In this document: piece after piece, positions 8,505-16,650 of the stretch
Numbering within the stretch: the stretch's first letter is position 1
Layout of the letters: the number at the start of each line of letters is the position of its first letter
DNA from: Subtercola lobariae
GTDB lineage: Bacteria > Actinomycetota > Actinomycetes > Actinomycetales > Microbacteriaceae
Direction of reading: 5' to 3'
Assembly: GCF_014640255.1 (NCBI RefSeq)
Contig: NZ_BMGP01000006.1
Coordinates: 124,001-188,000, forward strand
DNA length: 64,000 bases
The notes under the pieces: generated by a model
The model's database searches: none
Seen by the model: the letters and a program-made list of their open reading frames with translations, nothing else
Told to the model about the DNA's origin: nothing
Made by a program: the position numbers and the translations under genes

Positions 8505-9511
8505 GCCCGGTCGCCTCCGCGGTACTGTTCGGGAATCTCGTATCCGAGGGCCGCGGCGAAGTTGAGACCGAAGATCTTCTCTTTGATCTCGCGCGTGAGC
8601 TCGGGGTAGCCGTAGCGGTCTTGCAGCTCGTCTGGCATCTCGAGATTCGCCCACATCGTGATGTACGCCTGTACGTCGGGCCAAATGAACCCTTCCGAGC
8701 CGTAGGCGAGCCGGTCGGGGCCCACAGACAGCAGCGCCTGCCCGATGCGGTGCAGCATGGGGTACGGCTGTAGAAAGTATTGGTTGAACCACAGCGGCAA
8801 CATGAGGTGGATGTTCGGAAAACGCCCCGCGATCGAGATCGTCTCGTCGACATACGGGTCGCCCATGTGGTGGATTCCGAAGTTGAGCTCAGGAAAGTCG
8901 TACGCGGCCATCTGCAGGTCGTTCGGCCGGAACGCCTCGACCGGATGCATGCCGAGCGGGTACCCCTTGTGAAACTGAACCAGCTTGATGCCCAGCTCGA
9001 GCGCCTTCTCGTAAAGTGGATACGCCAGCTCGGGGTCGTCTGCACGCCAATGGTGATCACGATCCTGGTAACCGTAGAACTTGAAGCTCTTGGCCCCCCA
9101 CTCCACCACCTGACGCTCCATCTCGTCGAGCGCGAACTCGAGACCCTGCCAGCTCGGGTCGACGCCGCCGCAGAAGATCAGCCGCTCGGGGTCGCGCTGA
9201 GCGAGGTCGTAGCAGAGCTGCGCGGGCCCGAGCGAATCCTTCCACGGCCCGAAGAGCGGAACCGTCTGCACCATTGCGATGTCGGTCTGCGACCGCTCGA
9301 AGAGCTGAGCGCGCGCCCAATCCGGGTCGACCGGGTTGTAGAAATCGGGCTTGTCAGCCGGGCCGCCCTTGCTGGCCATCAGACGATTGAAGCTCTGCTG
9401 GTTTTGACGATGCGCAACGACGTTCTTGCCGTCGGTTCCGGGCGCGATCTGTCGATCGGTGAAATCCTGCGTGTGTACTACGCAGTCGAAGATGAACATA
9501 CCGTCGTTCAT
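8501..9511 (-). CDS. Amidohydrolase-2 family (ACMSD-like) protein with altered metal ligands
   Basis: A 336-residue TIM-barrel protein of the amidohydrolase-2 group, which includes metal-dependent hydrolases and decarboxylases. Expected ligand positions: strand 1 reads FDCVVHTQD instead of DxHxH, so the second histidine is Gln15; strand 5 has VQFHKGYP; strand 6 has GIHHMGDP; strand 8 reads LAYGSEGF where GSD is usual. Two of the usual ligands are therefore substituted. Overlap with the NifU-type gene is four bases. It may act as decarboxylase or lactonase with an unusual metal, or may have another catalytic mode. Confidence 0.8.
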   Translation of the reverse strand: MNDGMFIFDCVVHTQDFTDRQIAPGTDGKNVVAHRQNQQSFNRLMASKGGPADKPDFYNPVDPDWARAQLFERSQTDIAMVQTVPLFGPWKDSLGPAQLCYDLAQRDPERLIFCGGVDPSWQGLEFALDEMERQVVEWGAKSFKFYGYQDRDHHWRADDPELAYPLYEKALELGIKLVQFHKGYPLGMHPVEAFRPNDLQMAAYDFPELNFGIHHMGDPYVDETISIAGRFPNIHLMLPLWFNQYFLQPYPMLHRIGQALLSVGPDRLAYGSEGFIWPDVQAYITMWANLEMPDELQDRYGYPELTREIKEKIFGLNFAAALGYEIPEQYRGGDRA

Positions 9512-9556
9512 GGCGGTCCTTTCACAAGTGGGTGCAGAAAATCGGCAACGGATTGC

Positions 9557-10363
9557 CTAGTCGACGAAATCGCCGTTCGGCTGACCATTCCAGGCTGTCA
9601 CGCCGCCATCGATCGGCACTATCGCACCAGTGATGAACGATGCAGCCGGTGAAGCCAGAAACACCACGGCATCGGCCACTTCGGCAGGTTCGGCGATGCG
9701 GCCGAGCGGAATGAATCGCGCGAAGGCCCGTTCGAGGGTGGGCAGGGCGTCGAGGTTGCGCTCCAGTAACGGAGTGCGCACCGGCCCTGGCGCAATGGCA
9801 TTGACCCGCACGCTCTTCTTGCCGTAGTCGATCGCCAGACTGCGCGTCAGATTCACGATCGCGCCCTTGGCTGCGTTATAGGCAGCGTAGTTGAAGTCGG
9901 CGCCGATGCCAGAGACCGAGGCCGTATTGACGATCGAGCCGGCGGCCTCGATCAGCACGGGCAGTGCCGCCCTGGCCAGAAAGAAGGCGCCGTCGAGATC
10001 AACGGCCATCACGTGACGCCAGGTCTCGTCGGTCGTGTCTGTCACCGAGCCCACTGGGGCGACTCCTGCGTTGTTGACGAGCACGTCGAGCCGCTTTTCG
10101 TGCGTACGGATGCCCGCAATGAAGTCGTTCGCCGAAGCCGAACTCGAGACATCCAACCGGGCCGCGCGAAACCTCGGGCGAATCGCCTCTGGCAGCGAGT
10201 CGGCGTAGCTCTGCACCGCCTTCTCGTCGATATCACCGCCGACCACCGACGCACCGACGTCGAGAAAGGCCCGCGAAATCGCCGCACCTATGCCCGACGC
10301 GGCTCCACTGACGGCAACGACACGACCTTCGAACAGCGTCTCGTTCCACACCCTCGCGGTCAT
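9557..10363 (-). CDS. SDR family NAD(P)-dependent oxidoreductase
   Basis: A 268-residue classical SDR with SGAASGIGAA (glycine motif), NNAGVAPVG, the catalytic Ser in TASVSGIG and YNAAK. The C-terminal FITGAIVPIDGGVTAW is typical of FabG/glucose-dehydrogenase-like members. The ATG at 10363 overlaps the stop of the ABC permease by four bases; a longer frame upstream overlaps that permease and is rejected. Tight linkage to the importer suggests the enzyme performs an early oxidation of the imported compound. Confidence 0.86.
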   Translation of the reverse strand: MTARVWNETLFEGRVVAVSGAASGIGAAISRAFLDVGASVVGGDIDEKAVQSYADSLPEAIRPRFRAARLDVSSSASANDFIAGIRTHEKRLDVLVNNAGVAPVGSVTDTTDETWRHVMAVDLDGAFFLARAALPVLIEAAGSIVNTASVSGIGADFNYAAYNAAKGAIVNLTRSLAIDYGKKSVRVNAIAPGPVRTPLLERNLDALPTLERAFARFIPLGRIAEPAEVADAVVFLASPAASFITGAIVPIDGGVTAWNGQPNGDFVD

Positions 10364-11418
10364 GACCTGCGCCGCATCCGTGAACGCAGCTGACCGATCA
10401 GCTTGCCGTCGCTGAGCACGGCAAGAATGATCACTGCCCCGATGACTACGGGCTGAAGATAGGGCGAGACGTTGAGCAGGGTGAGCCCATTGTTCAGCAC
10501 GCCGATGATGAGCAGACCGATGAACGTGCCGCGCATCGACCCGATACCGCCGGCGAGGCTCGCCCCGCCGATCACGACCGCCGCGATCACGCTCAGCAGA
10601 TCGCTCGAGTTTCCGGCCGACGGCTGCGCGGCGTTCAGCCGAGCACCCACGACCAGACCCGCCACAGCCGCCAACAGACCCGCAATGGCATAGACGCGCA
10701 ATTGCATCGCCTTGACCCGGATGCCCGAAAGCCGAGCGACTTCGTCGTTGCTGCCGATTGCATATAGTGAGCGGCCCGCCGGGCGGTACTTCAGCCACAG
10801 CCCGCCGATCACGAACACACCGATCATCAAGAAGACCTGCAGTGAGATGCCGAAGACCCTGATGTGCGACAAACCCTGAAACCAGTCGGGAAGGCCGAGA
10901 ATAGGTGTTCCGTTGGTGAGGTACAGCGAGAGCCCGGTTGCGGCGAACATCGTCGACAGCGTCGCGATGAATGGCTGCACATTTCCGAAGGCGATCAGAA
11001 CGCCGTTCACCAGCCCCACGCCGGCACCGACGGCGAGGCCGGCGACGATACAGAGCCAGAACGGCCAGCCGAGGTTCTGGTAGAGAACGGCGACCACCAT
11101 GAAGCTGAATCCCAGCACCGCGGCGACGGATAAATCGATGCCGCCGAGAATGATCACCAGCGTCGCACCGGCCGCCATTATGCCGATGTATGACACTTGC
11201 ACCAGGATATTGACCAGGTTGTTCGCCGTGAAGAACACCGGGGACAACACCGATAGCACGATGATCAGCAGAACGAGCCCGACGAGCGGCCCTGAGATCG
11301 ATCGCAGGGCGTGTCGAAGTCGGCTGCTGGTAGGCGAGAGGGCCGGCGTCGTTTCAGGCGGCGCGCTCGGCGGTGCGCTCGCCGAAGCGGGCGCCGCTGG
11401 GTTCAATTGACTGGTCAC
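10360..11418 (-). CDS. Ribose/xylose-type ABC importer permease
   Basis: A 352-residue integral membrane protein. About 45 Pro/Ala/Ser-rich residues precede the first membrane helix (ISGPLVGLVLLIIVLSVLSP); eight to ten hydrophobic segments follow. AGATLVIILGGIDLSVAAVLG and GNSSDLLSVIAAVVIGGASL are hallmark stretches of RbsC/AraH-type permeases. The GTG start at 11418 has a strong AAAGGAG six to seven bases upstream. It pairs with the double ATPase upstream and the lipoprotein gene before it. Confidence 0.9.
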   Translation of the reverse strand: MTSQLNPAAPASASAPPSAPPETTPALSPTSSRLRHALRSISGPLVGLVLLIIVLSVLSPVFFTANNLVNILVQVSYIGIMAAGATLVIILGGIDLSVAAVLGFSFMVVAVLYQNLGWPFWLCIVAGLAVGAGVGLVNGVLIAFGNVQPFIATLSTMFAATGLSLYLTNGTPILGLPDWFQGLSHIRVFGISLQVFLMIGVFVIGGLWLKYRPAGRSLYAIGSNDEVARLSGIRVKAMQLRVYAIAGLLAAVAGLVVGARLNAAQPSAGNSSDLLSVIAAVVIGGASLAGGIGSMRGTFIGLLIIGVLNNGLTLLNVSPYLQPVVIGAVIILAVLSDGKLIGQLRSRMRRRS

Positions 11419-11470
11419 AGTAAGTCTCCTTTGATCTTCGTTATCGGCGATGCTGCGCGGGCCGATGGCT

Positions 11471-12958
11471 TCACGACGGCACCGAGAGCTGCATGATGCG
11501 CTCGGGCGTGGCCTGGTCGCGGTCGAGCACATCGCGCGCACGTCCGCCCGCGACCACCATGACGCGGTGCGACAGCAGCAACACCTCTTCGAGTTCAGAC
11601 GACACGACGATGACAGCCACGCCTTGGGCCGCGAGGCCCCGGATGATCTCGTAAATCGCCTCTTTCGCCCCCACATCGACGCCGCGGGTGGGCTCATCGA
11701 GAATGAGCACGGTCGGTGTGCGCACGAGCCACTTGCCGAGCAGCACCTTCTGCTGGTTACCGCCCGAAAGAAGACCCACCGGCTTGTCGAGGTCACCCCG
11801 AATGTCGAGCTCGTCGGCCATGCGCGTCTTAAGACGGTTGAGAAAGCGGCGAGTCACGAACCCGCCCTTCACCAACCGCGACTCCCACGGTGTCGCGATG
11901 TTCTCGGCACTCGATCGGTTGAGGTTGAGCCCCTGCGTCTTGCGGTCTTCGGGCACCATGTAGATGCCCGCGGCGATCGCGTCGCTCATCCTTCGGATGC
12001 GCACCCGCCGCCCTCGTACCTGCACCTCACCCGAGCGGAACGGGTCGGCTCCGGCGAGCGCACGCACAATCTCGGTGCGCCCGGCACCGACCAGCCCCGA
12101 CAAACCCAGAATCTCTCCTTCATGCAACTCGAAGGACACGTTGTCGAAGTGCTCGGAACACAGACCGGTCACCTTCGCGACCACCGTGGGGCCGTGGGGC
12201 TCGGGTTCGATTGCCCGGCGGTCGAGAGACCGGCCGACCATGGCCCTGATCATCCCGTCGCGGTCGATCTCGTCGGCCGCCCAGTCGCCGACCTTGGCCC
12301 CATCTCGCAGGCACACCACACGATCGGAGATCGTCGAGACCTCGTCGAGACGGTGGCTGATGTAGACCACGCCGGTGCCGCGAGAGCGCAGCAGATCGAT
12401 CTGCTCGAGAACACGCTCGGTCTCTTCTTGCCCGAGCGAAGCAGAGGGCTCATCGAAGATGACGAACGAGGGTTCGCGCAGAATCGCCCGCGCGATCTCG
12501 ATCTCCTGTTGGGTGGCCGTCGACAGGCCGCCGACGAGCGTACGAGGGTCGAGACGAACGCCCAGCTGGGCGAGCACCTCAGCCGCCTGCGCCTTCATGG
12601 CCGCATAGTCGACACGCCCCCGCCGCGTCGGAACGCGCCCCAGAAACATGTTCTCGGCCACCGAGAGTTCAGGAATCATCTTGATCTCCTGGTGGATGAT
12701 CGCGACCCCGGAGTTCAGTGCTTCGAGCGGACCCGATGGCGCATAGGCGACGCCGTCTATCGTCATCGTGCCGCCGTCGGGCTGCTTGATCCCCGCGATG
12801 ATCGAGCTGAGCGTCGACTTGCCAGCGCCGTTCTCGCCGATCAACCCCACCACTGTTCCGGCGCGCAGGGAGAAGTCCACTCCCCGAAGCACCGTGGCCT
12901 CGCCGTAACGCTTGATCAACCCCGTGGCCGTCAAGGTGGTGGCTGCATTCTCGGTCAT
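11471..12958 (-). CDS. Sugar-type ABC importer ATP-binding protein (duplicated ATPase)
   Basis: A 495-residue RbsA-type protein with two ABC domains. In the first, GLIGENGAGKSTLSS is Walker A and VIFDEPSASLG the Walker B region. In the second, LSGLVGAGRTEIVRAL is the degenerate Walker A usual for this family, with LSGGNQQKVLLGKWL as signature and LILDEPTRGVDVGAK as Walker B. The ATG at 12958 has AGGAG seven bases upstream; a farther ATG exists without a site. It energises the permease encoded next. Confidence 0.92.
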   Translation of the reverse strand: MTENAATTLTATGLIKRYGEATVLRGVDFSLRAGTVVGLIGENGAGKSTLSSIIAGIKQPDGGTMTIDGVAYAPSGPLEALNSGVAIIHQEIKMIPELSVAENMFLGRVPTRRGRVDYAAMKAQAAEVLAQLGVRLDPRTLVGGLSTATQQEIEIARAILREPSFVIFDEPSASLGQEETERVLEQIDLLRSRGTGVVYISHRLDEVSTISDRVVCLRDGAKVGDWAADEIDRDGMIRAMVGRSLDRRAIEPEPHGPTVVAKVTGLCSEHFDNVSFELHEGEILGLSGLVGAGRTEIVRALAGADPFRSGEVQVRGRRVRIRRMSDAIAAGIYMVPEDRKTQGLNLNRSSAENIATPWESRLVKGGFVTRRFLNRLKTRMADELDIRGDLDKPVGLLSGGNQQKVLLGKWLVRTPTVLILDEPTRGVDVGAKEAIYEIIRGLAAQGVAVIVVSSELEEVLLLSHRVMVVAGGRARDVLDRDQATPERIMQLSVPS

Positions 12959-13030
12959 CTGTCTGCTCCTCAGCCGCCGGCTCCGAGTTGCGGAGCCGGC
13001 GGCATTCGTCATGGATAGGGAGTGAGGGTG

Positions 13031-14035
13031 TCAGCCCTGGGTGCCGTAGTAGTGCGCGGCTTGTGCTTCGGCGAGATTGTCTTTGGTGACGAGAACCGAA
13101 TCCTGAATCTGCGTCTTCGGAATGCTGGCTGCGTCACCCTTCATCGCCTGGATGGCGTTCTTCACCGCGAGCTTGCCCATGTTGTAGGGCTGCTGACTCA
13201 TCGTCGCGGTCATCGTTCCGGCCTGGATCGCCGCGTAGGCCGCAGGGAATCCGTCGATGCTGACCAGTGGAATCGACGGAGCGCCGGCGGTCTGGATGGC
13301 GCTGGCCACGCCGAGCGCCATGTCATCGTTCTGCGCGAACACGCCCTGCAAGCCGGGGTTCGCCGTCAGCACGTTCGTGAACACGCTCACGGCCTTGTTC
13401 TGATCCCAGTCCGCACTCGTTGTCGAGACCACATCGATGCCCGGATTCGCGCTGAGCGAGGTGGCACAGCCCTGCGTGCGCTGCACCTGAGTGGACGAGG
13501 CCGGAATCCCGTTCACGATTGCGACCTTGCCGCTGCCGCCTATGGTCTTGAACAGATAGTCGCACGCCTGTTTCGCCATCGCGACGCTGTCACTGCCGAT
13601 ATACGTAACGTAGTTGCCGCTGGTGGGCACCTGGTCGACCGCGATGACCGGAATTCCTGCGGCGCTTGCCTGGTCGAGAGAAGCTCCTCCCGATGACGCG
13701 TCGAGTTGAATGAAGATGAGCGAACCAACGCCCTGGCTCACGAGGTTCTGCACCTGATTCACCTGAGTGGAGCTGTTGCCCTGTGCGTTCTGAATGGTCA
13801 GCTCATAGCCTTCGGCCTTCGCTTCGTCTTGCATGCCTTCTTGAGCGGCCGAATAGAACTGGTTGACGAACGACATCGAGACGCCGATCTTCTTCGAGCC
13901 GCTTGCTGTCGAGCCCGCCGAAGCTGAGGCATCGGTCGAGCATCCGGCCAATACGAGTGCGGCGGAGCCGACGAGGGCGACCATTCCGACGATTCGAGCG
14001 CGAGTGCGTGTTCTCGGGCTGTTGACGATGTTCAT
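13031..14035 (-). CDS. Ribose-type ABC importer substrate-binding lipoprotein
   Basis: A 334-residue periplasmic-binding-protein-4 family lipoprotein. It has an Arg-rich n-region, a hydrophobic core and the lipobox LVLAGC with Cys32, then a Ser/Ala linker and KKIGVSMSFVNQFYSAAQEG. GVFAQNDDMALG and PLVSIDGFPAA are family motifs of sugar-binding members. The start has a near-perfect AAAGGAGG. A hairpin at 14064-14080 lies between this gene and the upstream SDR, which may favour high expression of the binding protein. The ligand cannot be deduced. Confidence 0.9.
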   Translation of the reverse strand: MNIVNSPRTRTRARIVGMVALVGSAALVLAGCSTDASASAGSTASGSKKIGVSMSFVNQFYSAAQEGMQDEAKAEGYELTIQNAQGNSSTQVNQVQNLVSQGVGSLIFIQLDASSGGASLDQASAAGIPVIAVDQVPTSGNYVTYIGSDSVAMAKQACDYLFKTIGGSGKVAIVNGIPASSTQVQRTQGCATSLSANPGIDVVSTTSADWDQNKAVSVFTNVLTANPGLQGVFAQNDDMALGVASAIQTAGAPSIPLVSIDGFPAAYAAIQAGTMTATMSQQPYNMGKLAVKNAIQAMKGDAASIPKTQIQDSVLVTKDNLAEAQAAHYYGTQG

Positions 14036-14063
14036 GTGACTCTTTACCTCCTTTGGTAAGTGC

Positions 14064-14080
14064 CTCGTCGTGGTGACGAG
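14064..14080 (-). promoter_or_regulatory. Intercistronic hairpin before the binding-protein gene
   Basis: CTCGTC-GTGGT-GACGAG forms a perfect 6-bp stem 29 bases upstream of the lipoprotein start and just before its ribosome site. Stems in this position often stabilise processed transcripts of binding-protein genes. Read from sequence; the role is inference. Confidence 0.4.
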
Positions 14081-14119
14081 TCGGGTGGGGTGCCTTCTCC
14101 AGAGCGGAGCCGGCATAGA

Positions 14120-14881
14120 TCACAGCAATGTGAAGCCGCCGTCGACGACGAGGTTCACACCGGTGCAATACGAGCTTGCTTCGGAGAGCAAGAAGATCGC
14201 GGGGCCCACGAGTTCGCCGGGTTCGGCGAAACGACCGAGCGGAATCTGCTGAGAGACATCGCCTCGAATTGAGGCGACTTCTTCGCGCAGATTCATCGGA
14301 GTGAGAGTGAAGCCTGGAGCCAGAGCGTTGACCCTGATACCGTCGGCCGCCCACTCGGTGGCCAGCGAGCGCGTGAGGTGAGCGACGGCCGCCTTCGAGC
14401 TGTTGTAATGCGCCTGCAGCATCTCGCGGTGCGACACGATGCCGCTGATCGAAGCGAGGTTGACGATTACGCCACCACCGTTCGCCGCCATCGCACGCGC
14501 TTCGGCCTGACAGCTGCGAAAGACTCCCGTGACGTTGATGCGGTACATCCCCTCGAACTGCTCTACGGTCATGTCGCGAGCGGCAACAGCACCCGCTATT
14601 CCCGCCGAGTTGACAGCAAGACTGAGCGCACCGAGCGTGTGTTGCGCTTCGTCGACCGCATCCGAGATCTCATCGGTGGTGACGTCGGCGGCGATATCGA
14701 TGGCTCGGCCGCCCGCCCGCTCGATCTCGGCCACGGTCTCCGCCACCCGATCGTTCGTGAGATCGACTGCCGCAACGGATGCTCCCGCCTCGGCGAGACC
14801 GAGGGCAATGGCCTTTCCGATGCCTGAACCCGCACCCGTCACCAACGCAACGCCACCGTCAAGGCGGAATTGGTTTTTCAT
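14120..14881 (-). CDS. SDR family NAD(P)-dependent oxidoreductase, first gene of the island
   Basis: A 253-residue classical SDR: VALVTGAGSGIGKAIALG, NSAGIAG, catalytic Ser in LASISGI, then YNSSK and the C-terminal GVNLVVDGGFTLL. AAGGGAG precedes the ATG. It is the promoter-proximal gene of the minus-strand run, divergent from the two IclR genes across a 228-base AT-rich gap. Likely acts on the same imported compound as the other SDRs. The three classical SDRs in the island are clearly non-identical, so each probably has its own step. Confidence 0.87.
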   Translation of the reverse strand: MKNQFRLDGGVALVTGAGSGIGKAIALGLAEAGASVAAVDLTNDRVAETVAEIERAGGRAIDIAADVTTDEISDAVDEAQHTLGALSLAVNSAGIAGAVAARDMTVEQFEGMYRINVTGVFRSCQAEARAMAANGGGVIVNLASISGIVSHREMLQAHYNSSKAAVAHLTRSLATEWAADGIRVNALAPGFTLTPMNLREEVASIRGDVSQQIPLGRFAEPGELVGPAIFLLSEASSYCTGVNLVVDGGFTLL

Positions 14882-15000
14882 GTGCGCTCCCTTGCGGCTT
14901 CAGGTTTGACCTCGTGCACCTGATTTGCATCGGATCTCAATGCCATTTCAGGTCTACATTCGAAATATAGCAAGGATTAGTTCTTGTTGTCTAGTTAATT

Positions 15001-15015
15001 TGGACATGATGTTCG
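15001..15015. promoter_or_regulatory. Degenerate IclR-type box in the divergent control region
   Basis: TGGACATGATGTTCG has the left arm and spacing of the box at 7143-7157 but an imperfect right arm. Two TTCGAAA motifs (14959 and 15012) lie in the same 14882-15109 gap, which is AT-rich compared with its surroundings. It is a candidate site for control of both the island and the IclR genes. Confidence 0.35.
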
Positions 15016-15109
15016 AAAATTGACAATAGGCGGTGCGAGTCACGTTGAAGAGCGTCCGGATGCGTAGTTCGAATTTCGGTAGAGTCGTGTCCAGAAACCA
15101 GGAGGATCT

Positions 15110-15892
15110 GTGTCTTCAATCGAGGTCGCCGCCGACGCCACGGGGATGAGCGCCGTGAGCAAGGCCATGCGCGTGCTCACGGCCCTCGCCCACACCGGAG
15201 AGCTCACGGCAGCCGAGCTCGCGGCGGCTCTCGATGAGCCCATCACCACGGTCTACCGCATGCTCAGCAACCTCGAGGCGATCGGCTGGATCGAACGCGA
15301 GAACAAAAGAGGCGGGGTGGTGCGACTCGGTATCGACCTCGTGGCGGTCGGCGAGTCGGTCGAAGAGTCGCTCGATTCGCGGCAGACAGCTTTCGCGGCC
15401 CTCTCCCGAATCAACGAGCAGACCCACGAGACCAGTTACCTCTGTGTGCGCGACGGCAACCGTGCTGCCTGCATCGAACGCATCGACGGTCGGTACACCC
15501 GCACAGCTGAGTTGCCGATCGGCGGCTCCCTTCCCCTTCATCAGGGGGCCGGGCCACGAGCGATTCTCGCCTTCGAGCCAGAAGTGTTTCAGGAACGCTA
15601 TCTCAGCGCGCTCGCCTCCGCTCAACTCAATCCGATGAATGAAGCAGACCTCGGACGCCTCACTGCCGAATTGCGGCAGGCACGAAGAACGGGAATCGCG
15701 ATCTCCGACGGAGATGTCACCCCTGGTATCTATAGCGTCGCCGCTCCGATTTTCAACCACCGCGCAGAGGTCGTCGGGTCGATCACCCTCAGCAGTCTCC
15801 GCGCCGGCAGCGACGCGCGCTTCGAAGAATACGACCAGCTCATTCGCAGCGAGGCGCGCACCATATCGACACAGCTCGGACATCAGGAGTGA
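15110..15892 (+). CDS. IclR family transcriptional regulator 1
   Basis: A 260-residue regulator. Residues 11-75 form the winged helix-turn-helix (SKAMRVLTALAHTGELTAAE, TTVYRMLSNLEAIGWIER); the rest is the IclR effector domain with ETSYLCVRDGNRAACIERID, GSLPLHQGAGPRAILAF and VTPGIYSVAAPIF. GGAGG lies four bases before the GTG start. It is divergent from the catabolic operon, so it probably controls it and itself. It is coupled to a second IclR gene by a TGATG overlap. Confidence 0.9.
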   Translation: MSSIEVAADATGMSAVSKAMRVLTALAHTGELTAAELAAALDEPITTVYRMLSNLEAIGWIERENKRGGVVRLGIDLVAVGESVEESLDSRQTAFAALSRINEQTHETSYLCVRDGNRAACIERIDGRYTRTAELPIGGSLPLHQGAGPRAILAFEPEVFQERYLSALASAQLNPMNEADLGRLTAELRQARRTGIAISDGDVTPGIYSVAAPIFNHRAEVVGSITLSSLRAGSDARFEEYDQLIRSEARTISTQLGHQE

Positions 15893-16650
15893 TGATGGCG
15901 GTCAGCGAAGGTACCAGTCGAGTGCTCGGTCATTGCCGCAATGCCGTTGAGACACTAGCGGCCAGAGGGCCGCTCCCGCCGGCCGAAGTGGCCAAGTCGA
16001 TCGGCGTGCCGCGGCCGAGCGCCTACCGGCTGGCCAGTGCGCTCGTGCACGCGGGCCTCGCCGTGCAGTATCCCGATGGAACGGTGGGCTTGAGTACGCT
16101 CTGGCTTGCGCTCGGAGACAGCGCGCTGGCGAGCGCGGCGAAATGGTTCACGCGCGACGACCTGCTTCGTACGCTGCGCGACGAAACGCGCCTCACCGTG
16201 TTTCTCTGCATTCCCAGGTCGAACCGAACGGTCTGCGTACGTCGATTGCACGGCAAGAGCGTTCAAGTACTCATTCTCAAGCCGGGAGGCAGCCTGCCCC
16301 TGAATATCGGTGGTGTGGGGCGAATCACCCTCGCCTTCGGCCCGCACTCCCTCGACGAATTCCTCCGCAGCGCCGACCCGCAGCCGGCCACCTCATTCAG
16401 CATCACTCAGGCAGACGATCTGCGCGCAGACGTTGCATTGAGCCGCAGCCAGGGCTACTGCCTCTCTGACAATGACTCCACAGTCGGCGTAGCCGCGATC
16501 GCCGTGCCCGTGTTCGGCGACGACGGCGAGTTTCTCGCCGCTCTCTCAGTGGCGGGTCGGCGAGAAGAAGTACTCGATGACGAGGCACAGTTCTCTCGCA
16601 CCCTGCTCGACACTGCAAGGCTGATCGCTCCCCGACGCGCCAACGGCTAA
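15892..16650 (+). CDS. IclR family transcriptional regulator 2
   Basis: A 252-residue regulator with an N-terminal winged helix (RNAVETLAARGPLPPAEVAK, RPSAYRLASALVHAGLAVQY) and an IclR effector domain (LTVFLCIPRSNRTVCVRRLH, GGSLPLNIGGVGRITLAFGP, GVAAIAVPVFGDDGEF). The start overlaps the stop of regulator 1, with a second ATG one codon later. Its stop codon overlaps the stop of rocD on the other strand. The two regulators differ greatly and may sense different intermediates or form a hetero-oligomer. Confidence 0.87.
   Translation: MMAVSEGTSRVLGHCRNAVETLAARGPLPPAEVAKSIGVPRPSAYRLASALVHAGLAVQYPDGTVGLSTLWLALGDSALASAAKWFTRDDLLRTLRDETRLTVFLCIPRSNRTVCVRRLHGKSVQVLILKPGGSLPLNIGGVGRITLAFGPHSLDEFLRSADPQPATSFSITQADDLRADVALSRSQGYCLSDNDSTVGVAAIAVPVFGDDGEFLAALSVAGRREEVLDDEAQFSRTLLDTARLIAPRRANG

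Noticed and set aside
11450-13018. 522-codon frame antisense to the ABC ATPase
   Set aside because: No family resemblance and His/Arg-rich; shadow of the ATPase.
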